From assembly GCA_934561055.1 (NCBI GenBank), contig CAKTFN010000001.1, positions 1 through 64,000 on the forward strand: a stretch of DNA of 64,000 nt. Reading direction: 5' to 3'. The position numbers and the translations under genes were made by a program. This document shows, piece by piece, positions 35,271-44,112 of this stretch; the first letter of the stretch is position 1, and each line of letters opens with the position of its first letter. Source of the DNA: an uncultured Eubacteriales bacterium (GTDB lineage Bacteria > Bacillota > Clostridia > Oscillospirales > Acutalibacteraceae). The notes under the pieces were generated by a model. That model made no database searches. It was not told the origin of the DNA and saw only the letters and a program-made list of their open reading frames with translations.

Positions 35271-35762
35271 ATGGTTTGTAAATTCTGTGGAAATGAAATT
35301 GATGACAATTCCGATTTTTGCTTTATCTGCGGTCAGAAGGTTGAACCTCAGAATGACGCGTATGTTGCCGAACCGGCTGCAAATGTTTATACTCAGCCCG
35401 AAGCTCCGGTTGCTGCCGAAGCTGAAGCTGTTGCCGAAGCACCGGCTGCCGTTGCAACCGCAGTTGCAGAGCCTGTTGCCGAACCGGCTGCTCCTGCTGC
35501 CGAGATAAGAAGCAAGAAGGAGATTAAGGCTGAACTTAAAGCTGCCAAAAAGGCTGCAAAAGCTGAAAAATACGCTGTTGCCTCAAGAGCTGCAAGATTC
35601 TTCTCGTTCATTTTTGCCATCGTCGGTCTTATTATTTATTCAAAGGCCAAGAAGGAAGGTGACGAGGAAAAGGCTGTTGTTATTGTTAACACAATGATGA
35701 CCGGTCTTTGCATCAAAATGGGTATCGTCATTATTATTATGATTAAAAAATTCATGCTTTGA
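35271..35762 (+). CDS. Zinc-ribbon protein with Ala/Glu/Pro-rich linker and membrane tail
   Basis: 163 residues. An N-terminal zinc ribbon uses C3, C6, C17 and C20 (CKFCG and CFICG). Residues about 28-80 are low-complexity and dominated by Ala, Glu, Pro and Val. A Lys/Ala helix follows, and then two hydrophobic segments (near 113-124 and 140-158) that probably insert in the membrane. AGGGGGATG before ATG 35271 fixes the start, so an upstream in-frame ATG is rejected. The function is unknown. Similar zinc-ribbon plus membrane proteins are common in gut Clostridia. The strong promoter suggests an abundant protein. Confidence 0.7.
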   Translation: MVCKFCGNEIDDNSDFCFICGQKVEPQNDAYVAEPAANVYTQPEAPVAAEAEAVAEAPAAVATAVAEPVAEPAAPAAEIRSKKEIKAELKAAKKAAKAEKYAVASRAARFFSFIFAIVGLIIYSKAKKEGDEEKAVVIVNTMMTGLCIKMGIVIIIMIKKFML

Positions 35763-35887
35763 TTTTGTTCTTTAAAAATTCAGCTTTGAATAGTTCGCAT
35801 TTTTCAGAGAAAGCTGATAATGAAAGAAACGTTTAGCTTAAATAATTACGCTGAATAAAAACTACACGTCTTTCAAAATTTTTCAAG
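35763..35887. other. Intergenic stretch with one long-loop hairpin
   Basis: AT-rich sequence after the zinc-ribbon gene. TCAGCTTT (35780-35787) pairs with AAAGCTGA (35810-35817) across a 22-base loop and may be a weak end signal. A TATAAT at 35888-35893 follows, with no good -35 box, and could start the DUF1858 transcript. Confidence 0.4.
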
Positions 35888-35899
35888 TATAATTTTGAG

Positions 35900-35983
35900 T
35901 CTGACGAAATTAACATCACGCCTTGTCGGGGCTACAGCAAGGGTTAACCGTGATCGTTTATGTAATCTTTGTAGTCGGAAAGG
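35900..35983 (+). promoter_or_regulatory. Possible RNA switch in the DUF1858 gene leader
   Basis: A hairpin with stacked stems ATCACG/CGTGAT (35915-35920, 35949-35954) and CCTTG/CAAGG (35921-35925, 35938-35942) is visible. An outer helix TCTGAC/GTCGGA (35900-35905, 35974-35979) would cover part of the only purine-rich ribosome site, GGAAAGG at 35977-35983. The hairpin loop GGCTACA (35930-35936) can instead pair with TGTAGTC (35970-35976), which excludes the outer helix. This competing design is typical of translational switches. No known riboswitch class was recognised. Confidence 0.4.
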
Positions 35984-35996
35984 CTATGGTAATATC

Positions 35997-36200
35997 ATGA
36001 AAGAAATTACTAAAGATATGCTTATCGGCGACATTCTTGACGCCGACAGAGGAACAGCAATGTTTTTCTTTGAAATGGGAATGCATTGTCTCGGTTGTCC
36101 TTCGTCAAGAGGGGAATCTGTTGAAGAGGCTTGCGCCGTTCACGGCGTTGATGCTGACGAACTTGTTTCAAGAGTCAACGAATATCTTGCTTCAAAATAA
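35997..36200 (+). CDS. DUF1858 redox-disulfide domain protein
   Basis: 67 residues matching the small domain found beside hybrid-cluster proteins. It opens with MKEITKDMLIGDIL and has the pattern C31-x2-C34 (HCLGCP) and a third cysteine C46. The FFFEMGMHCLGCP segment is the family hallmark. The role is presumed to be redox or metal chemistry and is not established. An upstream in-frame ATG at 35895 would add about 34 unrelated residues across the structured leader, so it is rejected. The gene is single and ends at a strong terminator. Confidence 0.85.
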   Translation: MKEITKDMLIGDILDADRGTAMFFFEMGMHCLGCPSSRGESVEEACAVHGVDADELVSRVNEYLASK

Positions 36201-36218
36201 GTTTATTTTTTCTTTTCG

Positions 36219-36248
36219 TCAGCCACCTTTGCGGTGGCTGATTTTTTT
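36219..36248 (+). terminator. Rho-independent terminator after the DUF1858 gene
   Basis: A perfect 9-bp stem (36219-36227 with 36233-36241), a 5-base loop and seven uridines. Confidence 0.95.
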
Positions 36249-36263
36249 AAAAGGAGTGAGTTT

Positions 36264-36953
36264 TTGAAAACGATCAATCTTGATTCAAGGCTGTCGCTGG
36301 TTGCTTCGTTTGTAAGAAAGGGTTCCCGTGTTGCCGATATAGGAACGGATCATGCGTACATACCGGTATATCTTGTTCAAACCGGTGTTTCGCCTTCGGC
36401 CGTTGCGGCTGATTTGAGAAAAATGCCGCTTGAAAACGCAAAAAAAACAATTGAACAGTATGATCTTTCTTCAAAGATAAGCACAGCTCTTTCCGACGGA
36501 CTCGACGGAATCGAAAAAAACTGCTGTGATGACATTGTAATTGCGGGAATGGGCGGAATGTTAATTGCAGAAATTCTTTCAAAGACAAACTGGATATATG
36601 ACAAACGCCTTCGATTGGTTCTTCAACCTATGAGTCATCAGGAGGACGTAAGAAAGTTTTTATTTGAAAACGGTTTTGAAATTGTTGAAGAAGGATGTTC
36701 TTTTGATAAAAAACACTGCTATTGCGTTATTGCGGCGGAATTCACCGGTGAAAAGAAAAAATACTCTCCGGCGATGATATACACGGGAACATTATATAAA
36801 AGAAAAGATGAAACCGCAAAAGTATATCTTGCCAATCAACTTTCAAGGCTCACCAAAAGAAGGAATTCGCTCGAAAAGGCCGGAACATCACCGGCTGAAG
36901 TTGAATCTCTTTCGGAAATTATTGATGATTATAAAAAACTTACGGAGGATTAA
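36264..36953 (+). CDS. trmK: tRNA (adenine(22)-N1)-methyltransferase
   Basis: 229 residues. The SAM motif VADIGTDHAYIPVYL is near 24, DIVIAGMGGMLI near 91 is the family signature, and a C-terminal coiled coil follows. It methylates A22 of tRNAs. The start is TTG 36264, 7 bases after AAGGAG (36251-36256), and the conserved MKTINLDSRLSLVASFV-type opening supports it. The ATG at 36234 lies inside the terminator and is rejected. It is followed closely by nif3, the usual trmK-nif3 pair. Confidence 0.9.
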   Translation: MKTINLDSRLSLVASFVRKGSRVADIGTDHAYIPVYLVQTGVSPSAVAADLRKMPLENAKKTIEQYDLSSKISTALSDGLDGIEKNCCDDIVIAGMGGMLIAEILSKTNWIYDKRLRLVLQPMSHQEDVRKFLFENGFEIVEEGCSFDKKHCYCVIAAEFTGEKKKYSPAMIYTGTLYKRKDETAKVYLANQLSRLTKRRNSLEKAGTSPAEVESLSEIIDDYKKLTED

Positions 36954-36955
36954 AT

Positions 36956-37717
36956 ATGATTACCGTAAAGGATATTTCGGAATATATTAACGAATTTGCT
37001 CCCTATGACACAAAATGTGAATGGGACAATTGCGGAATTCTTGCCGGTGACAAAAACGATACGGTAAGAAAAGCCGGTTTTGCGCTTGATCTCACCGCAC
37101 AAACGCTTGAAAACGCAAAAAAAGCCGGAGTGAATTTGATTGTTACCCATCATCCGGTGATTTTTAAAGCACAGAAAACATTCTTAAAAGGCAATCCGGT
37201 TTTTGAACTTGCAAAAAGCGGAATCAATGCAATTTCAGCCCACACATGTTTCGATTGTGCCGACGGCGGAGTGAATGATGTGCTTTGTGAAATACTTTCG
37301 CTCGGAAACATCAAAAAAATCGAAAGTGCCGAGTGCGTTTTGCCTATGGCAAGACTCGGAGAAATCGATGAAACCGATCCGGAAATATTTGCAAAAGAGG
37401 TTGCAAAAAAGCTTAAGACAACCGTTAGGTTTGTTGACGGGGGGAAAAAGATAAAAAGCGTTGCGGTTTGCGGCGGAGCCGGCATGAGTTTTCTTGATGA
37501 AGTGATTGCCGCCGGAGCCGACGCGTATGTTACGGGCGATATCAGTCATCATGAGATGCTCGACGCAAAAGAAAAAGGTATTACCGTTGTTGCTGCCGGT
37601 CATTTTGAAACCGAGTATCCTGCAATGGCGGCACTTGAAAAGAAGATTAAAAAGAGATTTCCCGAGCTGGAAACGGTTTTGCTCAGCCAAAGCAATCCTG
37701 TTCGGTTTATCGGATAA
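36956..37717 (+). CDS. Nif3-like dinuclear metal centre protein (DUF34)
   Basis: 253 residues. The metal-binding region reads VTHHPVIFK near 62 and AHTCFDCADGGVND near 95, and a C-terminal GHFETEYPA segment is near 218. The family binds two metals, and its catalytic role is debated (GTP cyclohydrolase-I-like hydrolase has been suggested). It starts two bases after the trmK stop. This shorter form lacks the PII-like insert of some Gram-positive homologues. Confidence 0.88.
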   Translation: MITVKDISEYINEFAPYDTKCEWDNCGILAGDKNDTVRKAGFALDLTAQTLENAKKAGVNLIVTHHPVIFKAQKTFLKGNPVFELAKSGINAISAHTCFDCADGGVNDVLCEILSLGNIKKIESAECVLPMARLGEIDETDPEIFAKEVAKKLKTTVRFVDGGKKIKSVAVCGGAGMSFLDEVIAAGADAYVTGDISHHEMLDAKEKGITVVAAGHFETEYPAMAALEKKIKKRFPELETVLLSQSNPVRFIG

Positions 37718-37731
37718 AGGATTGATGATTT

Positions 37732-39483
37732 ATGGCACTTGACGGAGTTTTTCTTTCAAAAATCTGTGATGAATTGAAAACGAATGCAATCGGTTTGCGT
37801 GTTGACAAGGTTCAGCAGCCGAGCCGTGAAGAAATTGTTCTTGTCCTCAGAGGAAAAAACGGAATGTTCAGGCTTTTAATCTGCGTTCGTGCCGACAGTC
37901 CCCGCCTTCATTTTACTTCCCACAGCATACAAAATCCCGCTGTTCCGCCGATGTTCTGCATGCTTCTCAGAAAGCATCTCACCGCGGCAAAGATTGTTGA
38001 CATACGTCAACGTGAACTTGACAGAGTGGTTTTCCTTGACTTTGACGCAACGAATGAAATCGGCGACAGAGTGCGTCTTACGCTCTGCGTTGAAATTATG
38101 GGAAAATACAGCAACCTCATTTTAATCAATGAGGACGGAAGGGTTATCGATTCGGCGAAAAGGATTGATTTTACAACGTCGTCGGTTCGCCAGATTCTTC
38201 CCGGAATCGAATATAAGCTTCCACCGAAGCAGGATAAACTCTGTCTTGAAAATGAGAGCACACAGAGCATTGTTGAACGAATCCTTTCTTTTGAAAACAA
38301 GTATCTTTCCGGGGCGGTTCTCGGAACAATTCAGGGAATTTCGCCGATTGTTTCAAGAGAAATTGCTTTCTTAACCTGCGGTGATGATTGCTTTGTCGGT
38401 GAACTTACCGATAAGCAGGTTGAAAAGCTTTATTCGGTGATTGACTCGGTTAAAAAGTCATTGCACACCGGCAAGGCCGTTTTCATGACGCTCGACAACG
38501 GAAAAAAGCCGAAAGATATGTGCTTTATGAATGTGCTTCAATACGGCAATGCGATGGAGGTTAAAAAATACGATTGTCCTTCTTCACTGCTTGACGACTT
38601 TTATTATGAAAGAGACAGAATTAATCGCATTACCCACAGAGGGCAGGAACTTTTCAAACTGCTGAACAATCTTGTTGACCGAACAACACGAAAACTTAAT
38701 CTTCAAAGGGAAGAACTGAAAAAATGCGACGATAAGGAGCAACTTCGTCTTAACGGAGAGCTTATCACTGCCAATCTTCATAAGCTTCAAAAAGGTTCAC
38801 CGTTTTATGACGTTGAAAATTACTATGATTCAATGAAGCCTCTTCGCATTAAGTGTAATCCGGCTCTGACTCCGACCGAAAACGCAAACAAGTATTATAA
38901 AGAATATCGTAAAGCAAAAACCGCTGAAGTTATGCTTGCAAAACTTATTGAACAGGGCGAGGGAGAACTTGTTTATTTTGAAACGGTTCTTGACGAGCTT
39001 TCACGCGCAGACAGCGATGCCGACCTTTCGGCAGTCCGATGCGAACTTGTTGACGGCGGATATATCAAATCTAAAGGCGGTTCAAAGAATAGATCCGAAA
39101 AACAACTTCCGCCGATTGAATACCGTTCAAGCGACGGCTATAAAATACTCGTCGGAAGAAACAACATTCAAAACGACCGCCTCTCAATGAAAACCGCAGC
39201 GAAAAGCGATATGTGGCTTCATACGCAGGGCTTTCCTGGTTCTCACGTTGTAATTGTGAGCCAAAACGGCGAGGTCTCGGACGAAGCGATTGAGGAGGCA
39301 GCCGTGATTGCCGCTTGCCACAGCAAGGCAAGTGATTCGTCGCTCGTTCCGGTTGATTACACAAGAATCAAAGCGCTCAAAAAGCCTGTCGGCGCAAAGC
39401 CGGGAAAGGTTATTTATCATGAGTACTTTACGATCACGGTGAATCCGGACAAAAAACTTGCGGAAGAACTTTTTGTAAAATAA
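37732..39483 (+). CDS. rqcH: Rqc2 homologue RqcH (NFACT protein)
   Basis: 583 residues with an N-terminal NFACT-N domain, including D97-R98 in the ELDRVV segment, which match the pair needed for tRNA recruitment in Bacillus RqcH. A central coiled coil (about 300-350) and a C-terminal NFACT-R domain (SDMWLHTQGFPGSHVVI near 486) follow. RqcH adds C-terminal alanine tails to stalled nascent chains on 50S subunits for degradation. It was formerly annotated as a fibronectin-binding protein. It is in a run with trmK, nif3 and dnaE. Confidence 0.92.
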   Translation: MALDGVFLSKICDELKTNAIGLRVDKVQQPSREEIVLVLRGKNGMFRLLICVRADSPRLHFTSHSIQNPAVPPMFCMLLRKHLTAAKIVDIRQRELDRVVFLDFDATNEIGDRVRLTLCVEIMGKYSNLILINEDGRVIDSAKRIDFTTSSVRQILPGIEYKLPPKQDKLCLENESTQSIVERILSFENKYLSGAVLGTIQGISPIVSREIAFLTCGDDCFVGELTDKQVEKLYSVIDSVKKSLHTGKAVFMTLDNGKKPKDMCFMNVLQYGNAMEVKKYDCPSSLLDDFYYERDRINRITHRGQELFKLLNNLVDRTTRKLNLQREELKKCDDKEQLRLNGELITANLHKLQKGSPFYDVENYYDSMKPLRIKCNPALTPTENANKYYKEYRKAKTAEVMLAKLIEQGEGELVYFETVLDELSRADSDADLSAVRCELVDGGYIKSKGGSKNRSEKQLPPIEYRSSDGYKILVGRNNIQNDRLSMKTAAKSDMWLHTQGFPGSHVVIVSQNGEVSDEAIEEAAVIAACHSKASDSSLVPVDYTRIKALKKPVGAKPGKVIYHEYFTITVNPDKKLAEELFVK

Positions 39484-39503
39484 AATTCAAAGGGGGTGAG
39501 CTA

Positions 39504-42500
39504 ATGTCTTTTACTCATCTTCATCTTCATACGGAATACAGCCTTCTTGACGGTGCTTGCCGCCTGAATGAAATTATGGACGCCGTCAAATCAAAGGGGC
39601 AGACCGCTGTTGCAATCACCGACCACGGGGTAATGTACGGCGTCATTGACTTTTATAAAGCGGCAAAGGAAGCGGGAATAAAACCGATTATCGGCTGTGA
39701 ATGTTACGTTGCGGCCCGGACAAGATTTGACAAGGTTCACGGACTCGACAATGAAAGATACCACCTGATTCTTCTTTGCAAAAACGAAACGGGCTATAAG
39801 AATCTGATTGCGATGGTCAGCAAATCATGGACCGAGGGCTTTTACACAAAGCCGAGAATTGACCGTGAGCTTCTTGAAAAACATCATGAAGGACTTATAG
39901 CTCTTTCCGCCTGCCTTGCCGGAGAAGTTCCGCGTGCGCTTTCAAGAGGCGACTATGAAAATGCAAAAAAAACCGCTCTTTGGTATAATGACGTTTTTGG
40001 ACAAGGAAATTATTATATCGAAATTCAAAACCATTCTTTGCGTGAAGAACTTCTGATTTTGAACGATCTTATAAAACTTTCCGAAGAAACCGGAATTCCG
40101 CTCGTTGCAACGAATGATACTCACTACATCGAAAAAGAAGACGCTGCGGTTCAGCAGGTTTTGATATGTATTCAAACAAACCACATTGTCGGCGAAGACA
40201 CCGGTCTTGAATTTGAAACGCAGGAGTTTTACCTCAAAAGCGAAGAGGAAATGCGTGAACTTTTTTCCGCAGTACCGTCCGCAATTGAAAACACGCAGGT
40301 TATTGCAGACAAATGCAACCTTGACTTTGAGTTCGGAAAAACAAAACTTCCTCATTTTGAGGTTCCGAACAATATGGAACATTTTGAATATTTCAAACGA
40401 CAGTGTCTTTACGGTTTATACACTCATTTCGGTGAAAATCCGCCGAAGGAATATACCGAACGTCTCGACTACGAGCTTTCGGTAATCAATAAAATGGGTT
40501 ATGTCGATTATTATCTCATTGTTAATGATTTCATTCAGTATGCGAAGAGTAAGGGGATTCCCGTCGGACCCGGACGCGGCTCGGGAGCCGCAAGCCTCGC
40601 GGCTTATTGTATCGGGATAACCGGAATTGATCCGATGAAATATAACCTTCTTTTTGAGCGGTTCCTCAATCCGGAAAGAGTAAGTATGCCGGACTTTGAC
40701 GTGGATTTCTGTTACGTCAGGCGACAGGAAGTTATAGATTACGTTATTGAAAAATACGGATATGACCATGTTGCTCAAATTGTTACGTTCGGAACACTTG
40801 CCGCAAGAGCGGCGATCCGTGACGTCGGACGGGTTCTCGGAATGTCTTATCAGACGGTTGATGCGGTAGCTAAGCAGATTCCGAACGAACTTAAAATTAC
40901 GATTGAAAAAGCGTTGAAAATTTCTCCGGAACTTCGTTCGATGTATGATGGAAACGAGGAAACGCGCGAACTTATTGATATGGCGAAAAGAGTCGAAGGA
41001 ATGCCCCGACATGCTTCGACCCATGCCGCAGGTGTTGTAATCACGAGAGACGAAGTTTCAAGTTATGTTCCTCTTGCCGTAAACGACGAAAGCGTTGTGA
41101 CGCAGTTCACGATGACGAATCTTGAAGCTCTCGGTCTGCTCAAAATGGACTTTCTCGGCTTGAGAACTTTGACCGTAATTGACGACACGATTAAGATGAT
41201 CGGAAAACGTAAGCCTGAATTCTCGGAAAAAGACATTGATATCAACGATAAAGCGACTTTTGAAATGCTTTCAGGTGGAAAAACCGACGGAGTTTTTCAA
41301 TTTGAATCCGCCGGAATGAGAAGTGTCTTAACGAGATTGAAACCGCAGAGCCTTGAAGATCTTATTGCGGTAATATCGCTTTACCGTCCCGGACCGGCCG
41401 ATTCGATTGACACATATATCAACAACCGTCACCATCCCGAACAGACCGTCTATAAATGCGAGCAGGTCAAAGATATTCTTTCGGTAACTTACGGATGCAT
41501 GGTGTATCAGGAGCAGGTTATGCAGATCTGCCGAAAAGTTGCCGGCTATTCTTACGGAAGAGCCGACCTTGTGCGAAGGGCAATGTCAAAGAAAAAACTT
41601 GACGTCATGGCAAAAGAACGTGAAAATTTTGTTCACGGACTGAAAGATGAAAACGGAAAGGTTCTTTGCTGCGGGGCCGTTGCAAACGGGATTTCGGAAA
41701 AAACGGCGAATGAACTTTTCGATGAAATGTCGAATTTTGCAAAATACGCTTTCAACAAAGCTCATGCTGCTGCATATGCGTTTGTTTCCTATCAGACCGC
41801 ATATTTAAAATGTCATTATCCGTGCGAACTTCTTGCGGCAACGCTCACGAGCGTTCTTGAAAACACCGGAAAAGTTTCGGCTTATATTGACGAATGTATG
41901 CGTCTTTCGATAAAAGTTCTCCCGCCTCACGTTAATGAAAGTTTTGAAGGTTTTTCGGTTTCGGGCGGAGAAATACGTTTCGGGCTTCTTGCCGTGAAAA
42001 ATCTCGGAAGAGGCTTCATAAGAACAATCGTTGAAAAGCGACGTAACATGCCTTACAAATCCTTTGATGATTTTTGCAGACGTGTTTACGGTAAAGATTT
42101 TAACAAAAGAGCGGTTGAAAGTCTCATCAAATGCGGAGCGCTTGACGGACTCGGAACGAACAGGAAACAAATGATCTGTATGCTTCCGACGGTTGTTTCT
42201 CAACTTGATGAGGACAAGCGGAAAAATATTGCCGGTCAAATCGGCTTTTTTGACGATGATTCTTCCTTCGCCGGAAATCAGCAGTTCACTGTTCCTCAAA
42301 TGGATGAGCTTGAGTATGAAAAAAAGCTCGAATATGAAAAAGAGGTAACGGGTTTGTATCTTTCCGGGCATCCGATGGAAAAATATAAAGAGCTATCCAA
42401 AAGAATCAAAGCCGACAAAATTTCCGATATTCTTTTGACGGCCGGAGAATTTTCTTCAAAATATAAGGATAACGGAAATGTTCTTTTGCTCGGTTCAATT

Positions 42501-42974
42501 GCTTCTGTTCAGCGAAAGGTCACAAAAAACAATGCTTCAATGTGTTTTATAAAACTTGAAGATCTTTCCGGAACAATCGAATGCATCGTTTTCTCAAATT
42601 TGTATTCCGAAAAGGCACTTTTGATTCAAAGCGGAAACGTGATTCTTATTCGCGGAAGGCTCAGTCTTCGTGAAGATAAAGAACCGTCGGTTATCTGCGA
42701 AAGTATTGAACCCAATCCGAAGAATGTTGTTCATGAAGAACAGCCGAAGAAGAAAAAGCGTTCCGGAATTTTCGTTCGAGTGAAAGATAAAAACGATTTG
42801 AGACTCAAAAAGCTTGAAACACTCAAAAAGATTTTTCCCGGAAATTTTCCTGTTTATTGCTATTTTGTTGATTCGGGTAAATATGAACTTTTCGGAACAA
42901 TTGAATTTTCAAAACCGTTTAATTCGGAACTTTGTTATATTTTCGGCGATGATAATGTTGCAGTCAGAAAATAA
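39504..42974 (+). CDS. dnaE: DNA polymerase III alpha subunit, DnaE type
   Basis: 1156 residues, normal for DnaE. The PHP domain opens with HLHTEYSLLDGACRL. The catalytic palm includes GPGRGSGAASLAAY near 351 and PDFDVDFCYVRR near 396 with the acidic residues. Helix-hairpin-helix and OB-fold regions follow (VLLLGSIASVQRKVTK near 995). A GGGGGTGAG site precedes the ATG. In Firmicutes DnaE works with PolC in lagging-strand and primer extension synthesis. Confidence 0.95.
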   Translation: MSFTHLHLHTEYSLLDGACRLNEIMDAVKSKGQTAVAITDHGVMYGVIDFYKAAKEAGIKPIIGCECYVAARTRFDKVHGLDNERYHLILLCKNETGYKNLIAMVSKSWTEGFYTKPRIDRELLEKHHEGLIALSACLAGEVPRALSRGDYENAKKTALWYNDVFGQGNYYIEIQNHSLREELLILNDLIKLSEETGIPLVATNDTHYIEKEDAAVQQVLICIQTNHIVGEDTGLEFETQEFYLKSEEEMRELFSAVPSAIENTQVIADKCNLDFEFGKTKLPHFEVPNNMEHFEYFKRQCLYGLYTHFGENPPKEYTERLDYELSVINKMGYVDYYLIVNDFIQYAKSKGIPVGPGRGSGAASLAAYCIGITGIDPMKYNLLFERFLNPERVSMPDFDVDFCYVRRQEVIDYVIEKYGYDHVAQIVTFGTLAARAAIRDVGRVLGMSYQTVDAVAKQIPNELKITIEKALKISPELRSMYDGNEETRELIDMAKRVEGMPRHASTHAAGVVITRDEVSSYVPLAVNDESVVTQFTMTNLEALGLLKMDFLGLRTLTVIDDTIKMIGKRKPEFSEKDIDINDKATFEMLSGGKTDGVFQFESAGMRSVLTRLKPQSLEDLIAVISLYRPGPADSIDTYINNRHHPEQTVYKCEQVKDILSVTYGCMVYQEQVMQICRKVAGYSYGRADLVRRAMSKKKLDVMAKERENFVHGLKDENGKVLCCGAVANGISEKTANELFDEMSNFAKYAFNKAHAAAYAFVSYQTAYLKCHYPCELLAATLTSVLENTGKVSAYIDECMRLSIKVLPPHVNESFEGFSVSGGEIRFGLLAVKNLGRGFIRTIVEKRRNMPYKSFDDFCRRVYGKDFNKRAVESLIKCGALDGLGTNRKQMICMLPTVVSQLDEDKRKNIAGQIGFFDDDSSFAGNQQFTVPQMDELEYEKKLEYEKEVTGLYLSGHPMEKYKELSKRIKADKISDILLTAGEFSSKYKDNGNVLLLGSIASVQRKVTKNNASMCFIKLEDLSGTIECIVFSNLYSEKALLIQSGNVILIRGRLSLREDKEPSVICESIEPNPKNVVHEEQPKKKKRSGIFVRVKDKNDLRLKKLETLKKIFPGNFPVYCYFVDSGKYELFGTIEFSKPFNSELCYIFGDDNVAVRK

Positions 42975-43003
42975 AAAATGAAAGTGTTTTGCTTTTTCAA
43001 ATA

Positions 43004-43031
43004 TTGACAATTTTTGACAAACGTGTATAAT
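43004..43031 (+). promoter_or_regulatory. Promoter of pfkA, with tandem -35 boxes
   Basis: TTGACA occurs at 43004-43009 and again at 43014-43019; only the first is correctly spaced (16 bases) from TATAAT (43026-43031). The match to consensus is perfect in both boxes. Confidence 0.85.
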
Positions 43032-43110
43032 ATCCATAATACTCAATAATTATAACTGTCGGCAGAACGGCATCGTGCCTTTTGTCTGCCTGCAAAAAGG
43101 AGTTTTTAAA

Positions 43111-44076
43111 ATGATGAAAACCATAGGTGTATTGACCAGCGGAGGAGACGCTCCGGGAATGAACGCCGCAATCAGAGCTGTTGTTCGTGCCGGTTGCGAA
43201 CTCGGAATGAAGGTTTACGGAATCAGACGCGGCTATAACGGCCTTATGGAAAACGATATGTATGAGATGAATCTTCGTTCTGTTTCCGATATTATTAACA
43301 GAGGCGGAACAATTCTTTATTCCGCAAGAAGCGATCGTTTCAAGACCGATGAAGGAATGCAGGCCGCAATCAGAGTTTGCCGCGAAAGAGGAATCGACGG
43401 CCTTGTTGTAATCGGCGGCGACGGTTCGTTCAGAGGCGCACGTGATCTTTCACTCAAGGGTATTCCGTGTGTTGCCCTTCCGGGAACAATTGACAACGAT
43501 ATCGGCTGTTGTGACGCAACAATCGGATATGATACCGCTATGGAAACCATTATGGAAATGGTTGACAGAATCAGAGATACCACAGAATCACATGACCGCT
43601 GTGCGGTTGTTGAAGTTATGGGAAGAGGAGCGGGATATCTTGCTCTTAACGCCGGAATTGCCTGCGGAGCAACCTCAATTCTTATTCCCGAAGTTCCGTA
43701 TGACTTTGAACGTGACGTAATTCAGCGTATGATGCGTACACAGAGAAGCGGAAAGGTTCATTTTGTAATCATGGTTTCCGAGGCTATAGGTGGTGTTGCC
43801 GAAATGGCAAAGCGTATTCAGAAGGAAACCGGCGTTGAATCCCGTGCAACTGTTCTCGGCCACGTTCAGCGCGGCGGTTCGCCGACAGCTCGCGACCGCA
43901 TTCTCGCAAGCCGGATGGGATATCACGCTGTTCAGCTTCTCAAAGACGGAATCGGCAACCGTGTTGTTGCGATTAAAAAAGAAGAAATTGTTGACTACGA
44001 CATTGTTGAAGCTCTCGCAATGGAAAATTCAATCGATCTTGATATGTACAAGATGGCAATGGAAATTTCAATCTGA
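43111..44076 (+). CDS. pfkA: ATP-dependent 6-phosphofructokinase
   Basis: 321 residues. TSGGDAPGMNAAIRAVVR near residue 9 binds ATP, IGGDGSFRGA near 103 and GTIDNDI near 126 hold the catalytic aspartates, and RGGSPTARDR lies near 252. It commits fructose 6-phosphate to glycolysis. AAGGAG 8 bases before the tandem ATG at 43111 sets the start, rejecting an ATG at 43075. It has a very strong promoter, and radC and nadE follow in the same direction. Confidence 0.96.
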   Translation: MMKTIGVLTSGGDAPGMNAAIRAVVRAGCELGMKVYGIRRGYNGLMENDMYEMNLRSVSDIINRGGTILYSARSDRFKTDEGMQAAIRVCRERGIDGLVVIGGDGSFRGARDLSLKGIPCVALPGTIDNDIGCCDATIGYDTAMETIMEMVDRIRDTTESHDRCAVVEVMGRGAGYLALNAGIACGATSILIPEVPYDFERDVIQRMMRTQRSGKVHFVIMVSEAIGGVAEMAKRIQKETGVESRATVLGHVQRGGSPTARDRILASRMGYHAVQLLKDGIGNRVVAIKKEEIVDYDIVEALAMENSIDLDMYKMAMEISI

Positions 44077-44112
44077 TTGAGATAATCGTATTATTTAAGG
44101 TTGGTCTGTGTT

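Noticed and set aside
35895..35996. N-terminal extension of the DUF1858 protein
   Set aside because: The extra residues match nothing in the family and the bases form stable stems, so this is leader RNA.
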